Source of the DNA: Flammeovirgaceae bacterium UBA2366
Lineage (GTDB): Bacteria; Bacteroidota; Bacteroidia; Cytophagales; Cyclobacteriaceae
Reading direction: 5' to 3'
DNA length: 64,000 nucleotides
Assembly (NCBI GenBank): GCA_002344065.1
Contig: DDTK01000001.1
Location: 190,621-254,620, forward strand
Shown here piece by piece: positions 28,538-37,254 of this stretch. The notes under the pieces were generated by a model. That model was not told the DNA's origin. It saw nothing but the letters and a program-made list of their open reading frames with translations, and ran no database searches. Within the stretch, counting starts at the first letter, position 1. Each line of letters starts with the position of its first letter. The translations under genes were made by a program, and so were the position numbers.

Positions 28538-30531
28538 ACATCTTGTATTAAGAAATCCATCATTACCGTGGTGCCCACATTCTGCTGCGAGTCAATACTC
28601 AGTTTACCATTCAGGTAGGCAACCCGGCTCTGCACACTTTCCATGCCCGCGCGCTTTTGGTTATCTGCTTCGGCCGTATTAAAGCCCCTGCCGTTGTCTT
28701 CCACCTGCACACTTAACCGGTTTCCATCGCGCACGATCTGAACAATGGCTTCAGTAGCCTGTGCATGTTTTATAATATTGTTCAATAGCTCTTGCATGAT
28801 CCTGAACAACATAATTTCAGTGGTCGTGTTTAACCGTTTATCCATGCCATGCACTTCCAGACTTACTTTTAACAACTTGCCGACAGAAATATTGGCACAC
28901 AAATCTTTCAACGCATTCACAAGCCCCATCTTCAACAGTACTTCCGGCATCATGTTATGCGCTATGCGCCTGATTTCTTCCGAGGCATCGTTTACCAGCG
29001 TGTAACTTTTTTGAAATAACTCCTGCTCGCGTAAAGCGGGTTGCTCGTGATGAAGGGAGTTGAAATACATTTTAATGGTGGAGAACACTCCGCCCAATCC
29101 ATCGTGCAAATCTTTAGCAATGCGGGTGCGTTCGGTTTCCTGCCCGTTGATCATAGACTGCAACGACACTACCTGCTGCTGGCGTTCCAGAAATTTTACA
29201 CGGTCTTCCTGAAGTTTCCTTTCTTTTTCTGCAAGCGTTTGCTTTTGGCGGCTGTAACCGGAATAAATAATCAGAATGATGATCAGCGCAACAGCTGAAA
29301 TTCCTGCAATTAAATACATCCTGTTCCTGCGCACGGTTTCGAGTTCACGTAACGTACTCTCCGACTTCAGGGTAGCCAGTTCCTGCTCCCGCTTCTGATG
29401 TTGATACCGCGATTCCAAGCCGAGTATTCGTTTTTGAGTTTCCGCATTGGTATTGCTGTCCACATAAATTTTATGAAGTTCAGCATACTGTAAAGCACTT
29501 TTATAGTCACCTCGCGATGACGCTACCCGCTTCAATACATCATAACTGCCGGCCACATCATCGTATTGTTTCAAAGGCTTACCCAATGCAATCACTTCAT
29601 TGGCATAGTGTATCGCCTCATCGTACCGGCTGATCAGGTAGCATGCATTGGCTAGACTGCCGGCCGCGGTGGCAATCAGGTAATCATTTCTGATTTGCCT
29701 ACAAAGACGATACGCCTCCTGATACGCTACAAAAGCTTTGGTATGATCCTTCATCGCCTGGTGATAATTGCCTTCATTCATAAAGACAAAATTGGAAATC
29801 ACCATATTGTTAAGCGATTGATTAAAGAAAATAGCAGAATCAAGATGTGCCTTGGCCAACGTTGTGTTCTTCAATTTCAGATACGCATCTGTAATCTCCA
29901 GGTGAAGGATAACCCGGTAGCGCCCCTCGGTTGGATAGTTACGTATGCGCAAAGCCTTTTTCGCATACCCAATACCGCGTTCATATTGTTTCTCGGCAAT
30001 CAGGTTACGGCTTATGCCGGAAAGGATTTGTGGAAAAAGATTACGCACTTCGGTTGATGAGGATTGATCGATCAATGTCTCGGCCTCCAGCAAATATTCT
30101 ACAGCCGATCCATAGTCGGACTGGTAATTACTGAGTATACCCATGGCATTGTAAGCATTCACCTGTAATAAAGTATCCTGCAGCAACGGCCAGTAATCCA
30201 GTACAGCATCGAGGTAAAACCGTGCACTGTCGTACCGGGCCAGGTTGGTGTACGTCATGCCCATGTTGTAATGTGCGCGGGCGCTTGCCTTTTCATCTTT
30301 TAATTGAGCGGTAAGCCTCATGGCCAGCTGTGCATACTTAAGTGTTGAATCGTACTGCCCGCGCTCAAAAAAGTAGCGCTGTAATTGCATGACCGCTGCA
30401 ACCGATGCTGAATCCGGGTTGGGTTTATTTATGATGGCCAGCAGGCTATCGGTGTATGCCGTTGACGATCCCTGACCATGGGCTGTTTGGACCAGCATAA
30501 TGCCAAGCAATGCACATACTACACCAACCAT
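28534..30531 (-). CDS. TPR-repeat sensor histidine kinase (HisKA_3 type)
   Basis: A 665-residue membrane kinase. The signal peptide ends at AHGQG, and TPR repeats fill the periplasmic part (to about 390). One span lies near 402-424 (YLIAGISAVALIIILIIY). A short coiled coil leads to the phospho-acceptor motif AKDLHDGLGGVFS near residue 470, then a HATPase with QELLNNIIKHAQ and DNGRGFN. It is overlapped by its partner regulator. The start is the ATG at 30531, which gives a normal signal peptide; the extended start at 30651 runs through the upstream palindrome. It has the same architecture as the kinase at 12309 but belongs to a separate system. Confidence 0.9.
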   Translation of the reverse strand: MVGVVCALLGIMLVQTAHGQGSSTAYTDSLLAIINKPNPDSASVAAVMQLQRYFFERGQYDSTLKYAQLAMRLTAQLKDEKASARAHYNMGMTYTNLARYDSARFYLDAVLDYWPLLQDTLLQVNAYNAMGILSNYQSDYGSAVEYLLEAETLIDQSSSTEVRNLFPQILSGISRNLIAEKQYERGIGYAKKALRIRNYPTEGRYRVILHLEITDAYLKLKNTTLAKAHLDSAIFFNQSLNNMVISNFVFMNEGNYHQAMKDHTKAFVAYQEAYRLCRQIRNDYLIATAAGSLANACYLISRYDEAIHYANEVIALGKPLKQYDDVAGSYDVLKRVASSRGDYKSALQYAELHKIYVDSNTNAETQKRILGLESRYQHQKREQELATLKSESTLRELETVRRNRMYLIAGISAVALIIILIIYSGYSRQKQTLAEKERKLQEDRVKFLERQQQVVSLQSMINGQETERTRIAKDLHDGLGGVFSTIKMYFNSLHHEQPALREQELFQKSYTLVNDASEEIRRIAHNMMPEVLLKMGLVNALKDLCANISVGKLLKVSLEVHGMDKRLNTTTEIMLFRIMQELLNNIIKHAQATEAIVQIVRDGNRLSVQVEDNGRGFNTAEADNQKRAGMESVQSRVAYLNGKLSIDSQQNVGTTVMMDFLIQDV

Positions 30532-30580
30532 ACGGAATGAGAGAACCACACGCTTTTGGAAAGGACACGGCAGAAAAACT

Positions 30581-30600
30581 ACTACCGGAATTCCGGTAGT
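30581..30600. promoter_or_regulatory. perfect 20-base palindrome (operator candidate), copy 2
   Basis: ACTACCGGAATTCCGGTAGT, exactly self-complementary, 49 bases before the kinase ATG. Its core matches 26151-26168. It is followed by a T-run on both strands, so an alternative reading is a small hairpin terminator or attenuator in the kinase leader. Confidence 0.6.
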
Positions 30601-30728
30601 TTTTTCCGCCAAAAAATGACGGTTTTCAGGTATTGAAGCACAGCAATCCAAATGGCAACTTTATCATGGTTGAACACAGCAATACGTAAAAAAAGAGGTT
30701 TGTAAATCAAGCCGCAACCGAACCGCAC

Positions 30729-30764
30729 TAGGGATAAATCCCTATGGCATGAAGATAAGAAATT
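30729..30764 (+). promoter_or_regulatory. shared TAGGGATAAATCCCTATG motif, copy 3
   Basis: TAGGGATAAATCCCTATGG with the same downstream tail as copies 1 and 2. It ends 31 bases before the ATG of the membrane protein at 30796 and points toward it. Confidence 0.5.
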
Positions 30765-30795
30765 GTGTAGATCAAAAAGCCAAAAGTGATCCAAA

Positions 30796-31680
30796 ATGGA
30801 AACAGCAAACAGGACCGAAAGCCCCGAAGAAACCAAACGCCTGGCCATCATTACGCTTGTTTGCGTTATTGGGTTTATCACCACTATCCTGGTACTTCAA
30901 ATTGCTTTTTCAAGTATCCTTGAAGATGGGGGGTGGTATCCTAACTACCTGACGCTTTCAACTTTATTAAGCCTGGTGTGCCTGGTCGGAATTTGGAAAA
31001 TGAAGCGTTGGGCTGTATTTGCCTACACGATACTCGCTGTATCCAATCAAATTATTTCTTTCATGGCAGAGACGTGGGACCTAACGGCACTAATTGTACC
31101 CGCCTTAATCGTGATTTCCTCATTGGCAAACGTGAAGAAAATGAGCGGCTCTTCAAATTCCTGGATGGTAGGATCACTGGCCGGAGTGGTGGCCATTGCT
31201 TTGCTGTATTTCTTCGTTGTTCAACCCGGAGTGGAAATAAACGCCCAACGGACAGCGGAATTAGAACAAAGACTAAGGGAATTGGAAGAGAAAGATGATG
31301 ATGGCAATACTGAAAACTTTCTGGCCGCTGCAATCAGTCTGCGGGAAGCAGCACGACAAGTAAATGAAGCATCGCCTTTGATAGTAGACTCAGAAACGCG
31401 CCTGGATGGTGCAGAAGTTCTGCCCAACAATACCTTTCGATACAACTATACACTGGTAAATGTAACGAAAGCTCAAATCGATACCCTTGATGCCAGGAGG
31501 CAACTGGAACCTGACATGATACACGTCCTTCGAACAAATGTTGGCGCTCAGGTATTCCGCGATCATAAGACTACGGTGGTGTACCGCTACCACGATAAAA
31601 ATGATGCTTATGCTTTTAACGTTACCGTTACCCCCGAAATGTACAGCCTGTTAAATATGCCAGTACAGACTAACAACTAA
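30796..31680 (+). CDS. membrane protein with four N-terminal spans and a C-terminal domain
   Basis: A 294-residue protein not assigned to a family. Four hydrophobic segments lie within about residues 15-155 (for example LAIITLVCVIGFITTILVLQ). An acidic coiled coil (AELEQRLRELEEKDDD) and a C-terminal domain of about 110 residues follow, outside the membrane (FRYNYTLVNVTKAQID, TTVVYRYHDKND). The upstream motif shared with the lipoprotein gene suggests common control. It is divergent from the kinase gene; it could be an accessory or output of that system, which is inference. Confidence 0.7.
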   Translation: METANRTESPEETKRLAIITLVCVIGFITTILVLQIAFSSILEDGGWYPNYLTLSTLLSLVCLVGIWKMKRWAVFAYTILAVSNQIISFMAETWDLTALIVPALIVISSLANVKKMSGSSNSWMVGSLAGVVAIALLYFFVVQPGVEINAQRTAELEQRLRELEEKDDDGNTENFLAAAISLREAARQVNEASPLIVDSETRLDGAEVLPNNTFRYNYTLVNVTKAQIDTLDARRQLEPDMIHVLRTNVGAQVFRDHKTTVVYRYHDKNDAYAFNVTVTPEMYSLLNMPVQTNN

Positions 31681-31715
31681 CAACTACTAACTAAGAACTA
31701 ACAACTAACAACTAA
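31669..31715. repeat. short tandem repeat of AACTAAC units
   Basis: From the end of the membrane-protein gene to just before the beta-helix gene the DNA repeats AACTAAC/AACAACT about seven times with small changes. It has no coding role beyond the stop region. It is low-complexity DNA, possibly slipped-strand generated. Confidence 0.7.
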
Positions 31716-31721
31716 CATCCC

Positions 31722-32756
31722 ATGAAAAACCTACTCCTCTTCTCGCTACTCATACTGCCCCTCACCCTCTCTGCCAAAATCTGGATTGTGGACAGCAACC
31801 CGGGCAGCGCCAGTAAAGATTTTGTGAACTTGCAGGAAGCCCACGATGGCGCCAGTGCAGGTGATACGTTATACCTGATTGGATCGGGGGTGAGTTATAT
31901 CTCCTCGAAAGTAACTATCAACAAACGCCTCATCATTATTGGGTCAGGGTATTTTTTGAATAACCCGGAGACGCAGGTATCCATGCTGAGTGCTTTCATG
32001 ATTCAACCTTCAGGATGTGGAGACTTTATTATTGATTTTGTGAATGGCTCTCAGGGCTCGGCTTTAATAGGTGTAATCATACGTGGAAGAATAAGTATAT
32101 CAACTAATAACATCCTGATTAAACGAAATCTATTTGAAGATGAAAATCCAATTGGAGTTTGTGGTACCCCACGAATTACTGCCAATGGATCAAATCTTCT
32201 TATCGTACAGAATTACTTCAGAGAAGGCGTGAATGGGCGCGGAGTATCAGTAGCAAATGGAAACTCAAATATAAAAATCACTAATAATTATATTTATTCT
32301 ACAGACAATAGACCTATTAAGGCCCCAACTTCTGGGGTGGAAATAAATAACAATATTTTAAGTGGGGGACCAGAAGCAAGTAATGCTGTAATTCAAAATA
32401 ACATTTTTGTAAGTAATAGTGGAGTGGAATCAGCAATAGGCTCAGTCATAAGGCACAACATGGCAACGTTCCCTGGCATATTACTTCCTGCCGGAGATGG
32501 CAACGTTAGTAATGTTCCTCAAAGTTCTGTTTTTATTGGTACGGGTACTATAGATGGCAAGTGGAAACTCAAAGATGGATCCCCTGCAATAGGTTCCGGT
32601 TTCGAAGGTGTGGACATGGGCATGTTTGGTGGTGATGAGCCGTACATGCTCTCGGGTATTCCGCCCATACCCACCATTTACCAACTCAACGCCCCGGCCG
32701 TAGGCGAGAAAAATACCGGGCTGCCTATTACGATCAAAGCAAAATCGAACAATTAA
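31722..32756 (+). CDS. secreted right-handed beta-helix protein (module copy 1)
   Basis: A 344-residue exported protein. The signal peptide is MKNLLLFSLLILPLTLSA. Residues about 20-290 form a predicted parallel beta-helix, with many Asn/Ile-rich turns (NNILIKRNLF, SNIKITNNYIYS). Its start (GDTLYLIGSG, INKRLIIIGSGYFLNN) matches the paralogue at 56048. The conserved tail PPIPTIYQLNAPAVGEKN is shared in outline with that paralogue. It has no CHU_C domain. It ends one base before the next gene, so it is cotranscribed with the DTDPG-repeat protein. Carbohydrate binding or lysis is possible for the fold, but no catalytic motif is visible. Confidence 0.82.
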   Translation: MKNLLLFSLLILPLTLSAKIWIVDSNPGSASKDFVNLQEAHDGASAGDTLYLIGSGVSYISSKVTINKRLIIIGSGYFLNNPETQVSMLSAFMIQPSGCGDFIIDFVNGSQGSALIGVIIRGRISISTNNILIKRNLFEDENPIGVCGTPRITANGSNLLIVQNYFREGVNGRGVSVANGNSNIKITNNYIYSTDNRPIKAPTSGVEINNNILSGGPEASNAVIQNNIFVSNSGVESAIGSVIRHNMATFPGILLPAGDGNVSNVPQSSVFIGTGTIDGKWKLKDGSPAIGSGFEGVDMGMFGGDEPYMLSGIPPIPTIYQLNAPAVGEKNTGLPITIKAKSNN

Positions 32757-32757
32757 G

Positions 32758-35040
32758 ATGGCGCTTCGCCTGCTCATTACATTGTTGCTCAGCAGTACGG
32801 TAGCACTTGCGCAAACCATAACACGGGTGGAGTATTTCTTTGATACCGATCCCGGCTTTGGCAACGGAACGTCCATTCCCATTACCAGCGCGGCTACCAT
32901 CACACAAGGCTTTACCATTCCGTTAGGTATGGTAAGTCAAGGCTTTCACGCGCTGTACATTCGGGCAAAAGATAGTAATGGTGCATGGAGTATTCCGGTC
33001 ATCCACCCTGTTTATGTACAACTCTCCGCGCAAAGCGCCAGTGTTACTCCGCTTTCGCGGATTGAATATTTCTTTGATACCGATCCCGGCTTGGGTAATG
33101 GCATAAACATTCCTATCACAAGTGCGATCAACATCACGCAAGGCTTCACAGTGCCGTTGGGCACGGTAAGTCAAGGCTTTCATGCGCTTTACATACGTGC
33201 CAAAGACAACAATGGATTGTGGAGCATCCCGGTCATTCATCCTGTTTATGTACAACTCTCCGCGCAAAGCGCCAGTGTGACTCCGCTTACGCGGATTGAA
33301 TATTTTTTTGATACCGATCCCGGCTTGGGTAATGGCATAAACATTCCTATCACAAGTGCGATCAACATCACGCAAAGTTTTACCGTTCCGTTAGGAACCG
33401 TGAGCGAAGGCTTTCATGCGCTTTATCTCCGCGCAAAAGACAGCAACGGGTTGTGGAGCATCCCGGTCATTCATCCTGTGTTTGTACAAAACAATGCGCA
33501 GTCGGCCCCCACGCCTTCGTTAAAACGGTTAGAATATTTTATTGATACCGATCCCGGGCGCGGCAATGCCGAACAGGTGGCGTTATCAGCTTCTAACACT
33601 ACCGAAAGCATTGTCATCAGCCTGGCGAATGTGCCCGATGGCTTTCATACACTCTACCTGCGCACTGAAGATGTGAACGGACGCTGGAGCCTGCCATTGG
33701 CGCGACCGTTCTATGCACAGCAATCGGGGCCCGGTACAGTAATTACCGTATTGGAATATTTTTTTGATGATGGCACTACCACCACTTCGCCCCGCACGTA
33801 CACTGCCTTTACACCGTCTGCCAACGTTGATCTTTCGTTTAACGCACCGCTCAATGAGTTGCAACCCAGCACGAACTACGATGTTTACATCACCGCAGTG
33901 GATAACAGCAACAAGCGCAGCAAGAAAGCGAAGCATGCGTTCATCACTCCTGCCGTGATCTGCGATCCGCTCAACACACCATCAGCTTCGGCCATCACGA
34001 CCTGCCTCAACACAAGCGCGAACTTAACCGCCACCGGTGCCGTGGGTGCCGAACAATACGCGTGGTATGCGGTGGCCACAGGCGGAGAACCCTTGTCGGT
34101 TACCGCCACCGGTGCATTTACTACGCCCGCTGTAGCGGCCAACACTACGTACTTTGTTTCCATCCGCAACGGCACGTGCGAATCGGCACGCGCAGCCATA
34201 CCGGTTACGCTTTCGTTCAGTGCACAACCCACCATCACCACTTCCTTCCCGGTAAACGGCAGTCAGGTAACACTTTGTTCGGGCAGCAGCATTATACTTT
34301 CTGCGCCCAGCGGCTTTACCGGTTACGCCTGGTCGAACGGGGCCACCACACCATCCATTACCGTTTCTGCTTCGGGCACTTATTCAGTATCGGTTACTGA
34401 TGCCACGGGCTGCACGAGTGTACCCTCTGAAAATTTTGAAGTAATCATTCAGGCCCTGCCATGTTTAAACCGGCCGCCAGAAATTGAAGCGACCGTTACC
34501 GCGGTATGGATTGAAGGCAAAGTTTCCATCGACCTGAACCCACTCATCAGCGACCCGGATGATAACCTGGATATTGCAACCCTGCGTGTGCTTACGCCCC
34601 AATCGCAGCGCGGTGCCTCAACCTCATTAAACAATCAACTGCTTACGCTGGATTACAGCGGAGTGTTGTTTGCCGGATCTGATTTTGTGGATTTGCTCGT
34701 GTGCGATTTATTCAACGTGTGCACCCAACAAACCCTGCAAGTAGAGGTGGGTGGCGACATTGAAGTGTTCAATGCCATTTCGCCCAATGGCGATACCAAA
34801 AATGAAATCCTGTTTATTCAATACATCACCACCTTGCCTGATGCACAAAACAACCGTGTAACCATTTACAACCGCTGGGGCGATGTGTTGTGGGAAGGCA
34901 GAAATTATGATAACACGACCGTTGTATTTACAGGTATAAATAAAAATGGTAAGGAGTTACCCTCAGGCACCTACTTCTACAAACTTGAATTTGCCAACGG
35001 GCGACCGATGAAGACGGGATACCTGGCATTGAAGAAATGA
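32758..35040 (+). CDS. DTDPG-repeat surface protein with CHU_C domain (module copy 1)
   Basis: A 760-residue exported protein. The signal peptide ends at ALAQ. Four repeats of about 78 residues follow, each opening with EYFFDTDPGxGNG and closing with GFHALYIRAKDSNGxWSIP and HPVYVQ. Repeats 1-3 are near-identical; the fourth is diverged, and a fifth start (LEYFFDDGTTTTSPR) is partial. Ig-like domains (about 400-560) precede a C-terminal CHU_C sorting domain (AISPNGDTKNEILFIQYI) for type IX secretion. It is partner of the beta-helix gene before it. A role as adhesin or matrix protein is inference. Confidence 0.85.
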   Translation: MALRLLITLLLSSTVALAQTITRVEYFFDTDPGFGNGTSIPITSAATITQGFTIPLGMVSQGFHALYIRAKDSNGAWSIPVIHPVYVQLSAQSASVTPLSRIEYFFDTDPGLGNGINIPITSAINITQGFTVPLGTVSQGFHALYIRAKDNNGLWSIPVIHPVYVQLSAQSASVTPLTRIEYFFDTDPGLGNGINIPITSAINITQSFTVPLGTVSEGFHALYLRAKDSNGLWSIPVIHPVFVQNNAQSAPTPSLKRLEYFIDTDPGRGNAEQVALSASNTTESIVISLANVPDGFHTLYLRTEDVNGRWSLPLARPFYAQQSGPGTVITVLEYFFDDGTTTTSPRTYTAFTPSANVDLSFNAPLNELQPSTNYDVYITAVDNSNKRSKKAKHAFITPAVICDPLNTPSASAITTCLNTSANLTATGAVGAEQYAWYAVATGGEPLSVTATGAFTTPAVAANTTYFVSIRNGTCESARAAIPVTLSFSAQPTITTSFPVNGSQVTLCSGSSIILSAPSGFTGYAWSNGATTPSITVSASGTYSVSVTDATGCTSVPSENFEVIIQALPCLNRPPEIEATVTAVWIEGKVSIDLNPLISDPDDNLDIATLRVLTPQSQRGASTSLNNQLLTLDYSGVLFAGSDFVDLLVCDLFNVCTQQTLQVEVGGDIEVFNAISPNGDTKNEILFIQYITTLPDAQNNRVTIYNRWGDVLWEGRNYDNTTVVFTGINKNGKELPSGTYFYKLEFANGRPMKTGYLALKK
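32827..33528 (+). repeat. 234-base tandem repeat encoding DTDPG units
   Basis: Three consecutive 234-base units (78 codons). The segments at 33007-33060 and 33241-33294 are nearly identical, and GATACCGATCCCGGC recurs at the unit starts. Base-level similarity suggests recent duplication or ongoing homogenisation. Confidence 0.8.
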
Positions 35041-35122
35041 AACGGTAATACACGTTTGGTTTGTGTGGATACAGACCCGAGTGATAAATCAGCAAGTGAG
35101 CAGATTACAAACCATTAGTAAT

Positions 35123-36379
35123 ATGGAAACAACAATGCCTACAACACCTACAGCAAAACAGATGATTATGCTTTGCTTCACGGTAAGCGTAATGTTTGTC
35201 AGCATCACTTCATTTGCTCAGGACAAATGGCTTGGCTTTTACGAAAGTCCTGCCGACAAAATCCTGCTTCAGGTTGAGCCCAAAGACAAAGAGGGCTATT
35301 TCCGTGGGCGACTGTTATACCAGGATGTGATCATACCCATGAAAGCTTTAACGCTACTGGGTGTAATGGTTGGTGAATATCAATCCAATGGAGCAGATAA
35401 ACAATTTACGCTTACCCGGACGGGCGATGTATGGGCCTTCTCTATTGACAATCAGGATTACTCACTTAAGAAAGTACCCAACGCTGAGTTTCCTGCCGAT
35501 GCAACAGTAGCCACCCAGGTTACCAAATCCAGGTTGCCACCGCCACAGCAGGCAGCCACATCAAATGCAGCACCTGTTACTGCAACTTCCACAGCAGCAT
35601 CTGCCGAGGTGATCATCCCGGAAAACTTCAGCACAGTCATCAAAGATCCGGGCGGCACGTTTACCGTAAACATACCCGATGGCTGGCAATCCAAACTGCA
35701 AGACGATGTATATGTGTTAACCAAAACCGGAGAAACAACGGAAATCGGGATTGCGGCTCATCACTATTCGGACCGACAGCAAATGCTGCGCGAAGGCAAT
35801 GGTGAAGAGTTTGAAGATATCTTCAATTACATTACTGTAACCGTACAGCCGTACGGCACGCAACATGTACGCATGACGTCAAGTGGTAAACTAAAAGGCA
35901 GGAATGTGGTGATCGAAGCACTTTTTCTCTACTCGCCCCATGGCGGAGGGGCTATGGTCAGTGCAACCATGTATAGTAAAAACCTTGTTCCGGAACATTT
36001 TCGTTTAGTGGAACAAATTGCCCAAACCGTGGTATTCGAAAAACCGGTGGAAGACAACACGTGGCTCAACCGCGTACGCGGTAAACAGTTGCTGTACCTG
36101 AAAACCATTAGTGGTGGAAGTACCAAGTACTACTATAACTTATACAGCAACGGGCGGTATGATTATGTATATACGTACACCTACAATTCGAATAGTTTCT
36201 ACGGTAGCGACAACGATCGCGATCAGGGAACCTGGAGAATTGTAAACCGGGGAAACAAAGCCGTGCTGATACTTAACGGAAACAAAAAAGGGATGCAGGA
36301 AATTGTATTGGAGCAACGGCCCGCATCAAACGAACTCACCGGAAATGGTGAACGGCTTTTCGTAAAGGCTATTGAATAG
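35123..36379 (+). CDS. secreted hypothetical protein with lipocalin-like C-terminal domain
   Basis: A 418-residue exported protein. The signal region is MIMLCFTVSVMFVSITSFAQ. An N-terminal beta domain (DKWLGFYESPADKILLQVEP) is followed by a Pro/Ala/Thr linker (about 140-170). Then comes a PsbP/DUF1795-like domain (TFTVNIPDGWQSKLQDD) and a C-terminal domain (GTWRIVNRGNKAVLILNG) of the kind used to describe how a protein or compound is displayed. It has no CHU_C. The start is the ATG at 35123, with 35135 or 35162 as alternatives. Its layout resembles the genes at 50008 and 62682, but similarity is not clear by eye. Confidence 0.7.
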   Translation: METTMPTTPTAKQMIMLCFTVSVMFVSITSFAQDKWLGFYESPADKILLQVEPKDKEGYFRGRLLYQDVIIPMKALTLLGVMVGEYQSNGADKQFTLTRTGDVWAFSIDNQDYSLKKVPNAEFPADATVATQVTKSRLPPPQQAATSNAAPVTATSTAASAEVIIPENFSTVIKDPGGTFTVNIPDGWQSKLQDDVYVLTKTGETTEIGIAAHHYSDRQQMLREGNGEEFEDIFNYITVTVQPYGTQHVRMTSSGKLKGRNVVIEALFLYSPHGGGAMVSATMYSKNLVPEHFRLVEQIAQTVVFEKPVEDNTWLNRVRGKQLLYLKTISGGSTKYYYNLYSNGRYDYVYTYTYNSNSFYGSDNDRDQGTWRIVNRGNKAVLILNGNKKGMQEIVLEQRPASNELTGNGERLFVKAIE

Positions 36380-36411
36380 ACAAAATAGTAGCAACTAAAT
36401 ACACTATAAAT

Positions 36412-37050
36412 ATGAAACACACACACCGCTTAACACTACTCCTGCTTGCAGGAATTACCCTTTTCAGTTCAGGCACCTATTCACAACCTGGTGTGCAGGT
36501 AGGCTTTATTGGTCTGAATCATAGTGAAGGCTTTATTACCAATGACTCACTGAGTACACTTGGAGGCCCTTACGGTTTTACGGGAGGGATTCTATTCGAA
36601 CTACCGTTAACAGGCACTCTTTCATTGCAGCCAGCGCTAAACTGGGTAAGTAAAAACTGGAGCGATGAACTTGATGATGGCATTGAAATCACAAAAACAA
36701 AAATGGTAATTAACTACCTGGAAATACCTGTGCAATTGGTTTTACGACAACCACGTGAATCAGGCTTCTTTGTAGGACTGGGGCCTTCCTTTTTTTACGG
36801 GCTTTCCGGAAAACGGACCGTCACCATTGATGGAACCCAAACAAGAAGCGATGATTATGTATTCGGGAGTGAAGAAGGTGAACAACGAATAACACTCGCC
36901 TTTAATGTTATGGCGGGTTATGCTTTTGGTAAGCTAAAACTAAATTTCAACTACAGTAGAGGCATCACCAATCAGCCCGGTGAAGGAGCAGACTTTGGAA
37001 ATGAAGATCACTTCGCATTGCGTATTGGGTATTTGTTTTCAATCAACTAG
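36412..37050 (+). CDS. outer-membrane beta-barrel protein (PorT-like)
   Basis: A 212-residue protein with signal peptide (LLLAGITLFSSGTYSQ) and alternating amphipathic strands, ending in HFALRIGYLFSIN, an outer-membrane barrel C-terminus. The LEIPVQLVLR and GLGPSFFYGLSG blocks match the outer-membrane beta-barrel domain of PorT-like proteins. It is related in style to the gene at 45316 (LEIPTLVKISFGGD, LAGPSFGIGLGG). The function is unknown; it may be a small pore or an anchor for surface proteins. Confidence 0.8.
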   Translation: MKHTHRLTLLLLAGITLFSSGTYSQPGVQVGFIGLNHSEGFITNDSLSTLGGPYGFTGGILFELPLTGTLSLQPALNWVSKNWSDELDDGIEITKTKMVINYLEIPVQLVLRQPRESGFFVGLGPSFFYGLSGKRTVTIDGTQTRSDDYVFGSEEGEQRITLAFNVMAGYAFGKLKLNFNYSRGITNQPGEGADFGNEDHFALRIGYLFSIN

Positions 37051-37254
37051 AGCCAACCCGTCAGAAATTCCAGTGGGCGACCCGCTAAAACAGGTTACTT
37101 GACGCTGAGAAAATAACTTCTGATCTGGTCCTGAAAGTAACTTCCACGTTTCCAAAGAATTAACACGAGGGGTGCTCCACCAATATTAAGTTGTTTGGCA
37201 TGACACACGATTGTCAGTATATTCAGGTTTGCGTATTTCCATTTTATCTTGCCT

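Noticed and set aside
30581..30600. Reading the perfect palindrome as a terminator
   Set aside because: T-runs flank it, but it lies upstream of two divergent genes and its core recurs at 26151 without a T-run, so an operator is favoured; a terminator or attenuator is not excluded.
32481..32918. Minus-strand frame of 145 codons across the beta-helix/CHU_C gene junction
   Set aside because: It spans two well-supported plus-strand genes and has no start context or family motif.
32827..33528. Regular repeats that could suggest a CRISPR array
   Set aside because: The unit is 234 bases, open in frame and encodes a repeated protein domain; there are no short direct repeats with unique spacers and no cas genes.
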